From Persicobacter psychrovividus (GTDB lineage Bacteria > Bacteroidota > Bacteroidia > Cytophagales > Cyclobacteriaceae): a stretch of 64,000 nt of DNA. The notes under the pieces were generated by a model. The model made no database searches. It saw nothing but the letters and a program-made list of their open reading frames with translations, and was not told the DNA's origin. Location of the stretch: the NCBI RefSeq assembly GCF_036492425.1, contig NZ_AP025292.1, forward strand, positions 1,736,001 through 1,800,000, in the 5' to 3' direction. Made by a program: the position numbers and the translations under genes. Each line of letters starts with the position of its first letter. The stretch's first letter is position 1. Shown here piece after piece: positions 45,801-55,532 of the stretch.

Positions 45801-46970
45801 TTACTCAGCATCTTTGGAATAGTCGCTGGCATTATTTGTTTTACTGCCTGAGGAAGACTTCCCTTTGCCTTTGCGCAGGGGTAATTTCTTCCATCTGAGT
45901 TTTTGATAAAACTGGGGAATTTGCCCGATTTGCGGGTCTTGGGGATAAAAAATTGGCTGTCCCCTGAAAGCTCTGTCGCCATGCTGATGCTTCTGTTGTG
46001 TACTGCAATTGGGAATAGGACAACGCTTGATTTCTGGGAAAGTAAAACTCAGCCCAAAGCTGATCGAAAAACCATTCTGACTGGTTTTAATGCTTGAGGT
46101 GGTTTGCGGCAGAACGGTGTTATAGCTGCGCATCTCATAAGATGGGCGCACATACAATCTGAAATACTCCGACACATTATAATACATCGGCATGGCCAAC
46201 TGCACATCAATGCTTGGATGATTGACCGCCTCATTGAAGGCTTTGCCCATATTGTATTTCCCTATGCCCAGCTCGGCATAATAAGACCAGCCCATAAAAT
46301 CAAAGAAATTATAACCCAGCAACAGGTTGTATTTAAAGTTCCAGGTACTGATATCCACCACATGACTACCAATTTGGCTATCGTAACTGTTGTAGGGATT
46401 CAGGTAAGATAATTTGTGGTGTTCGGCCTCAAAGCCTAAACCCACCCTAAATTTTTTGTAATTGAAAAAGAGTGACAGGTTAATGGGAACGGTCGTTGCC
46501 ACCCCACGATACCCCAACTCAGGAAAACTGCCTGCGGGGAAATGAGTAACCGCACCAGCCGAATCAATCACGCCGGTATTAATCCCTCCTCCGGGCTGAA
46601 TAGGTGTGGGAATATCAGGGAAATTGCCTCCTGCGCCAGTATTGCCGTTGATCGCCACCCGCTGAGGGTCGGTCAGCCAATTGGAAAATGCAACACTGTC
46701 CATTCCGCCATTCTCCTGAGGCAAGCCCAGCATCGGGATATTGTTCTGATAGTAAAGATCGTAACCGCTTAAATCCTGATTATAAAACGCTCGACCTGAC
46801 CCCACCCCGACATCGAGGGAGAACATATTTAATATTTTGCGAAAGGGACTGTATTTGATCGGTGTTCGGGTGGCGTACACATCCGAGAGGTTGTACTGCG
46901 CCACTGCTTTTTCAGGATTGACGGCGCCCCAAAATGCGAATACCATAAGTATGACAAGTAATTTACGCAT
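45801..46970 (-). CDS. Outer-membrane beta-barrel protein with Cys/His C-terminal motif
   Basis: A 389-residue protein with a signal peptide (MRKLLVILMVFAFWGAV...KAVAQ). It has alternating strands such as VPINLSLFFNYKKFRVGLGFE and KYNLLLGYNFFDFMGWSYYAELGIG, and ends FSISFGLSFTFPEIKRCPIPNC. A conserved C-terminal extension follows the last strand, with CPIPNC, HQHGD and a basic/Ser tail (RKGKGKSSSGSK). That pattern is familiar from hypothetical Cytophagales proteins of unknown role. It begins three bases after the stop of the FKBP-like lipoprotein gene, so both come from one transcript. Confidence 0.8.
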   Translation of the reverse strand: MRKLLVILMVFAFWGAVNPEKAVAQYNLSDVYATRTPIKYSPFRKILNMFSLDVGVGSGRAFYNQDLSGYDLYYQNNIPMLGLPQENGGMDSVAFSNWLTDPQRVAINGNTGAGGNFPDIPTPIQPGGGINTGVIDSAGAVTHFPAGSFPELGYRGVATTVPINLSLFFNYKKFRVGLGFEAEHHKLSYLNPYNSYDSQIGSHVVDISTWNFKYNLLLGYNFFDFMGWSYYAELGIGKYNMGKAFNEAVNHPSIDVQLAMPMYYNVSEYFRLYVRPSYEMRSYNTVLPQTTSSIKTSQNGFSISFGLSFTFPEIKRCPIPNCSTQQKHQHGDRAFRGQPIFYPQDPQIGQIPQFYQKLRWKKLPLRKGKGKSSSGSKTNNASDYSKDAE

Positions 46971-46973
46971 TGA

Positions 46974-47918
46974 TCAGGGAGTTTGGGGGTTGGTGACATT
47001 AGGAGTGAATTCATCTACTCGCACGATAATCGACCCGAAAGGTTTTAAATCCGCAAATAAAGGAGCAATAATGCCATTTTCAGCACACTCCTCCCGCAAG
47101 AAAGCGGGCACGACAGTAACGCCTGCATCATAGGCCAGTTCCGAAGGAAACACCAAATAACCTTTGGCATTGGGCGCCAGGCTCAGAAAGGCATCATTAA
47201 GCCCTTCAAACAAGTTATTTTCTATGGCCGAGTCATAATATAGGGTTGTATCGCTTTTCAGGCTTACTTGTTCTTTGTCCAAATTAACAGCCTCTAAACC
47301 ACACTTCAACCGCCCAGTTGTTGTGGGCTGACTGATGGTGGATTCGCTGGCATAAAAGTAACGGCTGGATAAATTTACTTCCTGCAAATTTCCTTTCACC
47401 TGCTCAAAGACCAATCGGGCATTTTCTAAATCCTGCGCTTTCCAGTCTGCTTCAGAAAAAACTTTTGTAACGGTAACATCCACCCTCAGGGATGAATTGG
47501 AAGGCAATTGCCGAAACGGAAAGGATTTCCATGCCAATTCCGAAGGCAACAAAATGCGCACTTCAGCCCCCTCCGACAAGGTCGATAATGCCTCATCGAG
47601 CACAAGGGGCAAAATAGCCTGCTGCCCTACCCTAAACCGCTGAACGGCGTCATCTATTTTCTGATCTTCTAAATCATAGACGGTAACACGTGCTTCCACC
47701 ACATTATTTACACTGATGGGTGTGCCATTGCCCGCCTGTATTGTGCTAATATAATATCCTGACCCCTGTTGCTGATAATCCAGGCCAGCGCCAGCAATAT
47801 AATCCTCCACCGACTTTTCCACGGGCACAATACGCTCTACCATTGGGCTGGTACATTGTGTCAGGCCAAGACTGAACGTGATGGCCAAAAAGAAAAGAAG
47901 TCGTTTTATATTTATCAT
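46974..47918 (-). CDS. FKBP-like lipoprotein
   Basis: A 314-residue lipoprotein (lipobox LGLTQC, Cys near residue 20). The mature protein shows two FKBP-like regions: about 40-150 (GSGYYISTIQAGNGTPISVNNVVEARVTVYDL, then LSEGAEVRILLPSELAW) and about 190-310 (LLF-poor beta segments ending GYLVFPSELAYDAGV and IIVRVDEF). This resembles the PPIase-like lipoproteins of Bacteroidota such as GldI-type gliding proteins, but several catalytic-pocket aromatics are not obvious. The start at 47918 was chosen for its signal peptide; the frame from 48062 adds 48 unrelated residues. The barrel gene follows after three bases, suggesting that the lipoprotein assists that barrel. Confidence 0.78.
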   Translation of the reverse strand: MINIKRLLFFLAITFSLGLTQCTSPMVERIVPVEKSVEDYIAGAGLDYQQQGSGYYISTIQAGNGTPISVNNVVEARVTVYDLEDQKIDDAVQRFRVGQQAILPLVLDEALSTLSEGAEVRILLPSELAWKSFPFRQLPSNSSLRVDVTVTKVFSEADWKAQDLENARLVFEQVKGNLQEVNLSSRYFYASESTISQPTTTGRLKCGLEAVNLDKEQVSLKSDTTLYYDSAIENNLFEGLNDAFLSLAPNAKGYLVFPSELAYDAGVTVVPAFLREECAENGIIAPLFADLKPFGSIIVRVDEFTPNVTNPQTP

Positions 47919-48103
47919 ATTAAAAAAGGCAATGCCCCACGGAGCTTCACCAAACACCTGTTTCGTGTAAATAACGTTGAAAATTGAGTTTATTCTTTTA
48001 AAATCAAAAGATATTGGGCACAATTTCACGATTAACCATAAAAAAACACCCAAAAACATCATTAACTGTATTTTTGGGTGTTCTTAAAGTCATGTGGAAG
48101 GTT

Positions 48104-49171
48104 TTAATAAAAACCATTCTTGATCGACTGCAGGCGACCAAGTTCTACGACTTTAATATTTCTTCCCCGAATCTGAATCAGGCCTTCTTCCTTAAAGTCT
48201 GCCAAAGTACGGATCACCGATTCGGTGGACGTCCCTACGATATTGGCCAAATCTTCACGAGTGATGGACATGGTGAATTCCGAAGAATTTTCACTTTCGT
48301 TATAACGTCCTTCAAGCATAATTAACGCTTCTGCCACCCGCTGACGAACCGAGTTGTAAGCCAAATTTAACAAACGCTCTTCCGATTCCTTGAGGTTGTT
48401 CGAAAGGATTTTGATGAACTTATGGGCAACATCCCTTTTGCTTGTAAGCAGGGCAAAGAAATCTTCCTTAGGAATGAAACAAATTTCAGAATCTTCCAGC
48501 GCCATCGCCGACTCAGTGTAGTTGGTCATCTCCAGCAAAGCCATATAACCAATAAAATCACCTGCTTTGAAAAGCCCTGTAATGTATTCCTTGGCGTCCT
48601 CATTGGTTTTGTAGGTTTTCACCTTCCCTTTAGAGATAAAGAACAAACCGTTTGGAATCGCTTCCTCATGATAGATGATCTCTTTACGCTTGTAGGTTTT
48701 TACTTTACGGTCTTTTGACAAGGAAGCCAGGTCACCACTTTCGGCAGCACTGAAGAAATCATCCAAACCACCCAAATCCTGAGAGAAGTCTTTTTTGAAC
48801 AAGTCATTTTTCTTCAGTCTTGATTCCACAGCGTTCAACAACTCCATATCATCAAAAGGCTTGGTCAGGTAATCATCAGCACCCATTTCCATCCCTTTTC
48901 TGAAATCGCCCCTTTCCGCCTTGGCGGTCAGGAAAATAAAAGGAATGCTCGCCGTGTTCGGGTTTTTCCCTAAAAGATAAAGTACGCCGTACCCATCGAG
49001 TTCAGGCATCATGACATCACAGATGATCAGGTCAGGAAGGTCCTTGGTTGCTTTCTCAACACCTACTTTACCATTTTCAGCAGTGAGTACTTGGTAATTG
49101 GCTAACTCCAGAATTTCGGCGGTATTTTCCCGCATATCTGGGTTATCCTCTATCAGAAGAATCTTTTTCAT
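48104..49171 (-). CDS. Receiver domain fused to CRP/FNR-type regulator
   Basis: A 355-residue transcription factor. Residues 1-120 are a receiver domain (IEDN acid pocket, phosphoacceptor Asp52 in ICDVMMPELDG, Lys in YLTKPFDD). Residues about 150-260 are a cyclic-nucleotide-binding-like beta-roll (GLFFISKGKVKTYKTNE, then LFKAGDFIGYMALLE). The C-terminal winged helix-turn-helix is about 290-345 (ITREDLANIVGTSTESVIRTLADFKEEGLI). Fusion of a phosphorylatable input with a CRP/FNR output is known but uncommon. No Cys cluster for an iron-sulfur centre is seen. It is the first of a signalling cluster, downstream of the kinases on the same strand. Confidence 0.92.
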   Translation of the reverse strand: MKKILLIEDNPDMRENTAEILELANYQVLTAENGKVGVEKATKDLPDLIICDVMMPELDGYGVLYLLGKNPNTASIPFIFLTAKAERGDFRKGMEMGADDYLTKPFDDMELLNAVESRLKKNDLFKKDFSQDLGGLDDFFSAAESGDLASLSKDRKVKTYKRKEIIYHEEAIPNGLFFISKGKVKTYKTNEDAKEYITGLFKAGDFIGYMALLEMTNYTESAMALEDSEICFIPKEDFFALLTSKRDVAHKFIKILSNNLKESEERLLNLAYNSVRQRVAEALIMLEGRYNESENSSEFTMSITREDLANIVGTSTESVIRTLADFKEEGLIQIRGRNIKVVELGRLQSIKNGFY

Positions 49172-49281
49172 TCAATTAGTTTGATTAATTGCAATGACAA
49201 TACAAGCGCATTGTGTAAGCACCGAATAAAGTGCCACTGCAAATTAACTATTTTTTTCGCATGAATCTACATGCAAATTCA

Positions 49282-50889
49282 TTACAATGGAATATTTATA
49301 AAAAAGGTCGTCCCTATCCCCTCTTCACTCTCAAAACGGATGGCCCCATTGAGCATATCGACATACTTCTTGACAATGTTAAGCCCGAGGCCCGTTCCCT
49401 GAATATTTTGAGCATTATTGGCACGGAAGAACCGTTCAAAGATATGCACCTGTTCACTTGCTGAAATCCCCATCCCCTGATCTTTGATGGTAATGGCCAG
49501 TTGATCATCCGTAAGGTCGACATTAAGGAAAATCAGTTTCCCTTCGCCAGAATACTTGATGGCATTGGAAAGCAGGTTGAGCAAAATATTCTTGAAAATC
49601 TGAATATCCATCGTAATATAGGCCTGGGAATCGCCCGTAAATGCATATTCAATTTTCTGCCCTTTCCGCAACAATACCTGAATCTCATCGATAATTTGCT
49701 GTGCTTTATCATCCACCTGCATTGGTTCGGGGGTGTGCTTGATTTTCCCTTCCTCCAGTTTTGAAATCGAAAGGAAATCATTCAGTATTCCCGTCAGGTT
49801 ATTGACCGACGATTTGATCCGCTGCACGTGCTTATCCCGACGCTCCTGCTGACTGCTTTCCGTATAGCGGCCAATCAGCGAAGCTGAAGAAAGGATGGTA
49901 CTCAGTGGGGTGCGGAATTCATGCGAAGCGGTGGTTACAAATCGGGTCTTGAGCTCATTGAGTTCAATTTCCTTGGCCAGGGCACGGCGGATTTCCTCCT
50001 CGGCTTTTTTGGCCTCGGTAATATTCTGGTGCACCAGCAAAATTTGCTTTACATAGCCGAGGCTATTAAACAAAGGCACGCCATTCACGTGATAGGACGT
50101 TTTGCCGATCGTTACCTCAAAAGACACCGTGTCGCCACGGAACACCTTGGTAAACTCCGCTTCCCAGTTCACCTTTTCTTCAGGTTTCAGAAATTCCGTA
50201 TAATGGCGCCCCACCATTTGCTTGGAGGCTACCTGCAACTGATCCAGCTCCTGCCCATCAGCAAAGACGAAACAGAAATCGCTGTCGAGCACTGAGATGA
50301 TCCCTTTCGGGAAATTTCGGGAAATGGCTTTGTATAGGCGCTGGGATTGCCGTAATGCTTTTTCCGTAGATCGGCGCACCTCTATTTGTTTTTCGAGGGA
50401 ATCGTTGGAGCGTTTGAGTTTTTTTACGGCCACAGCCAGCTCCCGTGTACGATCCTCCACCCTTTGCTCCAGCTCTTCATTCAAAACCCGAATCTGATTG
50501 AGGTTTTGCATATGGCGCAAGGAATAACGAATTGATCGGTCGAGAATATAGGAATTCAGCCCGCCTTTATAGACATAATCTGCGGCGCCAACCATCACGG
50601 CCTGATCATCGACATTTTGATCCAGCTGACCTGTAAGCAAAATCATCGGCGCCCTTGTGCCACTTTGTTTCGCTTCCTGAATCAGTTCAATACCTGTAAA
50701 AGCACCCAAGCGATAATCGATCAGGTAAACCTCATGATCGTGGTGGCGAATGGCCTGCAGCCCCTCACTGAAATTGGAAATCCAGTCGATCGTGTAATTT
50801 CTGTTCGGGATTTCAGAAATAATATCCCGTGTAATTATGAAATCCTCCTCATCGTCATCGATAAGAAGGATTCTTACTAATTCATCCAT
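49282..50889 (-). CDS. Receiver-PAS-histidine kinase
   Basis: A 535-residue cytoplasmic hybrid kinase. The N-terminal receiver (1-130) has the acid pocket DDDEED and phosphoacceptor Asp in VYLIDYRLGAF. A coiled coil and a PAS domain (about 190-300) follow. The DHp H-box is TASHEFRTPLSTIL and the ATPase has N-box LLSNAIKYS, G1 DQGMGI and G2 GTGLGLNIV. The start at 50889 is preferred because the frame upstream (50925) adds only unrelated residues. Receiver-first kinases of this kind answer to another kinase. Its start lies about 40 bases after the stop of the single-domain response regulator upstream. Confidence 0.9.
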   Translation of the reverse strand: MDELVRILLIDDDEEDFIITRDIISEIPNRNYTIDWISNFSEGLQAIRHHDHEVYLIDYRLGAFTGIELIQEAKQSGTRAPMILLTGQLDQNVDDQAVMVGAADYVYKGGLNSYILDRSIRYSLRHMQNLNQIRVLNEELEQRVEDRTRELAVAVKKLKRSNDSLEKQIEVRRSTEKALRQSQRLYKAISRNFPKGIISVLDSDFCFVFADGQELDQLQVASKQMVGRHYTEFLKPEEKVNWEAEFTKVFRGDTVSFEVTIGKTSYHVNGVPLFNSLGYVKQILLVHQNITEAKKAEEEIRRALAKEIELNELKTRFVTTASHEFRTPLSTILSSASLIGRYTESSQQERRDKHVQRIKSSVNNLTGILNDFLSISKLEEGKIKHTPEPMQVDDKAQQIIDEIQVLLRKGQKIEYAFTGDSQAYITMDIQIFKNILLNLLSNAIKYSGEGKLIFLNVDLTDDQLAITIKDQGMGISASEQVHIFERFFRANNAQNIQGTGLGLNIVKKYVDMLNGAIRFESEEGIGTTFFINIPL

Positions 50890-50930
50890 ATTAGGGCAAA
50901 ATCTTTTAAAAATTGGCGTCGCCAAAAACG

Positions 50931-51389
50931 CTACCGCATTTGAGGGGCGATAGGGTATTTATTGAAGCCAAACCAATAAGTGCATAGCGAGTTCATCAGT
51001 GCGACAAAATCGACAAAGCGGACAGGCTTGTTCAAAAATGAGTTAACCCCTAAATCATAGGAGCGAACAATATCCTCATCATTGGAAGAGGTCGTGAGCA
51101 CCACAACAGGCAAACTATGGTATTCATTCAATGCTTTGATTTCCCTAAGGGCTTCTCTGCCGTCTTTTTTGGGCATGTTCAAATCCAACAGTACCAAAGA
51201 AGGCACTGGATACACCTGACGATCGCTATACTTGCCATTACCCAGCAAGTAATCCATTAACTCCTCTCCGTCCTCCACGAAATAAATTTTCCCTTTAAAA
51301 TCACTTGCTTCGAGCGCTTCCTGCGCCAACAATCGATCTTCGGCATCATCGTCCGCTATCAAAATTACTGGAAGAGAAGATTTAATCAT
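50931..51389 (-). CDS. Single-domain response regulator (Rcp1-like)
   Basis: A 152-residue receiver with no output domain. The acid pocket is ADDDAED, the phosphoacceptor Asp lies in LVLLDLNMPKKDG, the Thr-type residue is in VVLTTSSND, and the Lys is in SFLNKPVRF. Its length and the YPVPSLVLLDLNMP spacing resemble the Rcp1/phytochrome-partner class found next to PAS or phytochrome kinases. It lies between two kinase genes, so it may relay phosphate between them. About 230 bases separate it from the upstream kinase gene. Confidence 0.92.
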   Translation of the reverse strand: MIKSSLPVILIADDDAEDRLLAQEALEASDFKGKIYFVEDGEELMDYLLGNGKYSDRQVYPVPSLVLLDLNMPKKDGREALREIKALNEYHSLPVVVLTTSSNDEDIVRSYDLGVNSFLNKPVRFVDFVALMNSLCTYWFGFNKYPIAPQMR

Positions 51390-51621
51390 ACTAATGAATT
51401 AAGTTAAAATATAGCAACTATCAATATATTGGAAAAGTACAATAAGGCTGCACCATTCTGGCAGATTGATGTGTAAGTATATTCCTTCTTAAAGATTAAA
51501 ACAACTGTTAAGTTAAAAAATCAAAGTAGAGAAAGTAAAACCATGATGAATATCACTAACGCTTCACACTTCCATCAACTAAAGTAATAATAAATTACAT
51601 AATGACCTGATAAAAACAGTA

Positions 51622-53148
51622 TTAATATGTTTTCGAGCCTTTCTTCAATAATTTAAAAGCAAAGCGAGAACCATGACCCAAATCACTTTTTGCTTCTATT
51701 TGACCACCATGAAGCTCAACAATTTTTTTACAAATGGCTAAGCCTACCCCCGAACCTTCATACTTCTGACCTTCAAGGCGTTGGAATATGGTAAAGATTT
51801 TGTCCACATATCTTTGATCGAAACCAATCCCATTATCGATAATGGCCAGCTGTACATACTTTTGCTTTCCATTGGCCGTTTCGGCCGTTTCGTTGGTAAT
51901 TTTTATCACTGGAGGGCGGTCTGGCGAACGGAATTTCAGGGCGTTGGAAATCATGTTCTGAAATAACTGACGCATCATGCTGCTGTCGGACTCAATTTCC
52001 GGCAAGTCATCGATCTCCACAACGGCCTGTTCTTTTTCAATGGCGACCTCCAAATCGTTCAGTACTTCCTTCACAATATGATTAAGGTCGATGGGCTGAA
52101 AGGCCGCTTTCTTAGAGCCTACCCTGCTGAATCGCAACAAATCGTTGATCAGCTTCTGCATCCGTTTGGCGGCATTCATCATGCGGTTCAGGTAATCAAC
52201 ACCCGTTTCCGACAAATTATTTTGCTCTTTGGTCATCAGACGATCCCCGAAGGCACGAATTTTCCGCAAGGGTTCCTGCAAATCATGGGAAGACACATAG
52301 GCAAACTCCTCCAAATCCCTGTTAGAGCGCTCAAGGTCTTCAGCATAACTTTTCAATTGCTCCTCCACTTCTTTAATCGCTGAAAGGTCGTGCAGAATAC
52401 AGGTAAACATTTTTCGGTCGGGCAAATGCACCACCCCTACCGACAATTTCACATGGAGCATTTCCCCACTTTTTGAACGTCCCAGAATTTCCCTTGAAGA
52501 CGGAATACTGACACCCGACTCGTAGGAAAGGAAAATCTGATTGACTTTCCCATCTTCATCAAGGCCATCGTCAGGATGCACCAACTCCTGAAAATTTTTG
52601 CCATAAAGTTCCCGCTGACGATACCCGAAAATGTTGGCTGCCGTCGGGTTTACCGTTTCAATATTCCCCTGGGCATCAAGGGTAACAATCCCATCTGCAG
52701 CACTATTAATGATCGCATTCAGCTTATTGGTATTTTCCGTAAAGCCTTTTTCCAAAATCGCTTCCTGGGACTTATCCAAGATCAGTTCCGCAAAATAAGG
52801 CTCACCATCGATCAGCCTGATCGAGAGCCAAACCTCCACAGGAAACACATAACCATTCCGTTTGACCGCCTGCATCATCAGCTCGTCGGCCACCAACCGA
52901 TCCGCCGAAGGCGCAAACCGCTGCACCCGCCTTATGGCATTGAAATGCTCGCTGTGGTATTCTTCTTCATACAGACTGTTGACATGCCTGCCAGGGAGTT
53001 GTTCGGCATCCAGCGAAAACATCTCCAGGGCTTTTTCATTCATGTGCACAAGCTCAAATGCCTTATCAAAAATCACAAAGCCCACCATTCGTTCCTGCGA
53101 AAGAATATCGCTTGCCCAGGCTTTAAAATTGCTATCAAACTGTATCAT
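51622..53148 (-). CDS. PAS-PAS histidine kinase (phytochrome-kinase-like)
   Basis: A 508-residue cytoplasmic kinase. Two PAS domains (about 10-135 and 145-265, the second GIVTLDAQGNIETVNPTAANIFGY) are followed by a coiled coil, an H-box SSHDLQEPLRKIRAF of the bacteriophytochrome-type subclass, the N-box MISNALKFRS, G1 DNGIGFDQRY and G2 GSGVGLAICKKI. It ends close after the ATPase domain, without a receiver. Its ATG comes one base after the folK stop (TAA C ATG), so both share a transcript. The partner regulator is likely the Rcp1-like protein encoded next. Confidence 0.92.
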   Translation of the reverse strand: MIQFDSNFKAWASDILSQERMVGFVIFDKAFELVHMNEKALEMFSLDAEQLPGRHVNSLYEEEYHSEHFNAIRRVQRFAPSADRLVADELMMQAVKRNGYVFPVEVWLSIRLIDGEPYFAELILDKSQEAILEKGFTENTNKLNAIINSAADGIVTLDAQGNIETVNPTAANIFGYRQRELYGKNFQELVHPDDGLDEDGKVNQIFLSYESGVSIPSSREILGRSKSGEMLHVKLSVGVVHLPDRKMFTCILHDLSAIKEVEEQLKSYAEDLERSNRDLEEFAYVSSHDLQEPLRKIRAFGDRLMTKEQNNLSETGVDYLNRMMNAAKRMQKLINDLLRFSRVGSKKAAFQPIDLNHIVKEVLNDLEVAIEKEQAVVEIDDLPEIESDSSMMRQLFQNMISNALKFRSPDRPPVIKITNETAETANGKQKYVQLAIIDNGIGFDQRYVDKIFTIFQRLEGQKYEGSGVGLAICKKIVELHGGQIEAKSDLGHGSRFAFKLLKKGSKTY

Positions 53149-53149
53149 G

Positions 53150-53644
53150 TTACTTCATTTCTGGCTTATAAACCCATGCTTTCAATTTATCGGGACACTG
53201 CTCCAGCAAGTGCTCAAGGGTGTAACCCAAAGTAGGGTGCTGTTTGTTTTTCACTACCTCAATCAGCGGCAGCAAGGTAAATCTGCGGTTATGGAGTTCT
53301 GGATGCGGGACGGTCAACCGCTGGCTTTGCAACACTTCCTCCCCGAAGAACAGAATATCAATGTCCATCGTCCGTTCGCCCCAGCGTTCGTGGCGCACCC
53401 TGCCGAGCTTTATTTCAATCTGCTGAATGGCCATCAGTAGCGGATAGGCCTCCAGTGCTGTTTCCACCTCAAGCACCTGATTCAGAAACGCCGGCTGGTC
53501 CGTTACGCCCCATGCTTCACTTTCATACACCGAAGAGGCTTTCAACACCTTCCCCACGGAGATTTCGATCTCCTCCACGGCCTGCTTCAGCAAGCCCTCA
53601 CGATCCTGCAGGTTACTCCCTAATAACAGATATACTCCTCTCAT
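53150..53644 (-). CDS. folK: 2-amino-4-hydroxy-6-hydroxymethyldihydropteridine pyrophosphokinase
   Basis: HPPK transfers pyrophosphate from ATP to the pterin in folate synthesis; cytoplasmic. The N-terminal LLLGSNLQDREGLL matches the family start, and RWGERTMDIDILFFG holds the catalytic Arg and the Asp-x-Asp metal ligands, followed by VPHPELHNRRFTLLPL. Length (164) is normal. It is the first gene of an apparent transcript that continues into the PAS kinase with one base between them, which is an odd pairing of folate and signalling genes. Confidence 0.95.
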   Translation of the reverse strand: MRGVYLLLGSNLQDREGLLKQAVEEIEISVGKVLKASSVYESEAWGVTDQPAFLNQVLEVETALEAYPLLMAIQQIEIKLGRVRHERWGERTMDIDILFFGEEVLQSQRLTVPHPELHNRRFTLLPLIEVVKNKQHPTLGYTLEHLLEQCPDKLKAWVYKPEMK

Positions 53645-53747
53645 CCTCGAATATTACCCTAACATATAAATTGAACAGCTCAAAATTAGATATTTTATTA
53701 TATTTCTATCCTATTTATGAACTGAAAAAACAACCTAATTTTAAAAT

Positions 53748-55511
53748 ATGAAATTTCTTAAAAATGTTCTGGCCGTAATCATTGGCTTGGGAATCTTTTC
53801 CTTGATTTCAGTATTGCTGCTGATTGGTATTTTGGGGGCCGTAGGATCCTCAGGCAACACCAAGCAGCCCCTCAAGGAGGCTTCCGTCCTTCGCATAAAG
53901 CTTGATGGCCCTATTGTGGACCGTGCCGACGAAGACCCAAGCTATGGCCTGGGAAAACTTCTTGGCAAAGAATCTTCGATTGGGATCAACAAAATTGAGC
54001 AGGCGCTTAACCATGCAGCAGAAGATGACAATATCACTGCCGTTTACCTGGAAGCACCACAGATTATGGCTGGCCCTGCCTCGGCGCTTGAGTTACGACG
54101 CATGATTGCCCATTTTAAGAACACCACGGATAAACCCGTTTATGCCTATTCTCCTTATTATTCTCAGCTTTCGTACTTTGTGGCCTCTGCTGCGGATTCC
54201 GTTTTCCTGAACCCTGCGGGGGAACTGGAACTGAAGGGGCTTTCTGCCAACATTACTTTCTATAAAGGTCTTTTCGACAAATTGGGCATCAAGCCAGAAA
54301 TTTTCCGTGTGGGAGATTTCAAAAGTGCGGTGGAGCCTTACTTCAGAAAGGACATGAGTAAAGAGAACAGATTGCAATACACTGAAATGCTCAATGGGCT
54401 GAACAAACACCTGATTGCCGAAATCAGTCAGGATCGCCACCTTTCAGAAAAGGAAGTAAAACATATTTCCGACAGCCTGCTTGTTCGTGGTCCAAAAGAC
54501 GCCCTGAAATACCACCTTGTAGATCAGCTATATTATGAAGATCAGGTGGTTGATTTGCTGAAAAAAGCATCGGGACTTGAGGAGGATGATAAATTGCACT
54601 GCATCGGTCTGAATGCGTATTTGAATACTTTCGACGCTCCGGTAAATACCAGCGACAATAAAATTGCGGTTATTTATGCCGATGGCGGTATCATGACAGG
54701 TAAAAGCAAGCCGGGGACCATCGGCAGTACCACCATCATGGAAGAATTGGCCAAAGCCAGAAAAGACGATAAAGTAAAGGCCGTCGTATTGCGTGTAAAC
54801 AGCCCTGGAGGAAGTGCTTTGGCTTCTGATATGATCTGGAGAGAAGTTAAACTGACCAAAGCCGTAAAACCTGTGATCGCCTCGATGGGGAATTATGCAG
54901 CTTCTGGCGGGTATTATATTTCGATGGCCGCTGACACCATTGTTGCAGAGCCTAACACCATTACGGGATCTATTGGAATTTTTGCAGTACTGATGAACCT
55001 TGATGAGCTATTGAATCACAAACTTGGCGTAACCCACGATGTGGTGAAAACAGGGGCCTTCTCTGACCTGGGCAACAACACCCGAAAAATGACCGACTAC
55101 GAGCGCCATATTATTCAGTCGGGGGTTAACCGTGGCTATGAAACCTTCACCAGCAAAGCGGCGGAAGGCAGACACATGCCGATTGAACAATTGCTGAAAA
55201 TTGCAGGCGGACGTGTTTGGACAGGCGAAAAAGCGCAACAACTTGGCTTGGTGGATGTGATGGGAGACCTTCATACGGCCATTAGTCTTGCAGCGAAAAA
55301 AGCCGACATTGAAGATGACTATAAAGTATCCAATCGCCCAGAAATCAAAGACCCTTTCACTCAGTTTATAGAAGAGATGAACGAAGAAGCGGAAGTGAAA
55401 ATTGCCAAATTCAATTTTGGTCCTTTCATGGAATACGCCTCAACAATCAACCGATTGAAGCAAGCTAAAGGGCCTCAGGCACGCATGGAATTCGATATGG
55501 AGATCAAATAA
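53748..55511 (+). CDS. sppA: Signal peptide peptidase SppA, long form
   Basis: A 587-residue inner-membrane Ser/Lys protease that degrades leftover signal peptides. A single N-terminal transmembrane helix (residues 8-33) is followed by two tandem S49 domains. The general base is Lys192 (VGDFKSAVEPY) in the first domain and the nucleophile is Ser386 (AASGGYYIS) in the second, as in the E. coli-type 67K enzyme. NSPGGSALAS precedes the Ser. The gene is monocistronic with its own terminator, divergent from folK. Confidence 0.95.
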   Translation: MKFLKNVLAVIIGLGIFSLISVLLLIGILGAVGSSGNTKQPLKEASVLRIKLDGPIVDRADEDPSYGLGKLLGKESSIGINKIEQALNHAAEDDNITAVYLEAPQIMAGPASALELRRMIAHFKNTTDKPVYAYSPYYSQLSYFVASAADSVFLNPAGELELKGLSANITFYKGLFDKLGIKPEIFRVGDFKSAVEPYFRKDMSKENRLQYTEMLNGLNKHLIAEISQDRHLSEKEVKHISDSLLVRGPKDALKYHLVDQLYYEDQVVDLLKKASGLEEDDKLHCIGLNAYLNTFDAPVNTSDNKIAVIYADGGIMTGKSKPGTIGSTTIMEELAKARKDDKVKAVVLRVNSPGGSALASDMIWREVKLTKAVKPVIASMGNYAASGGYYISMAADTIVAEPNTITGSIGIFAVLMNLDELLNHKLGVTHDVVKTGAFSDLGNNTRKMTDYERHIIQSGVNRGYETFTSKAAEGRHMPIEQLLKIAGGRVWTGEKAQQLGLVDVMGDLHTAISLAAKKADIEDDYKVSNRPEIKDPFTQFIEEMNEEAEVKIAKFNFGPFMEYASTINRLKQAKGPQARMEFDMEIK

Positions 55512-55532
55512 AAATTGAACGCCTAAAAAATT

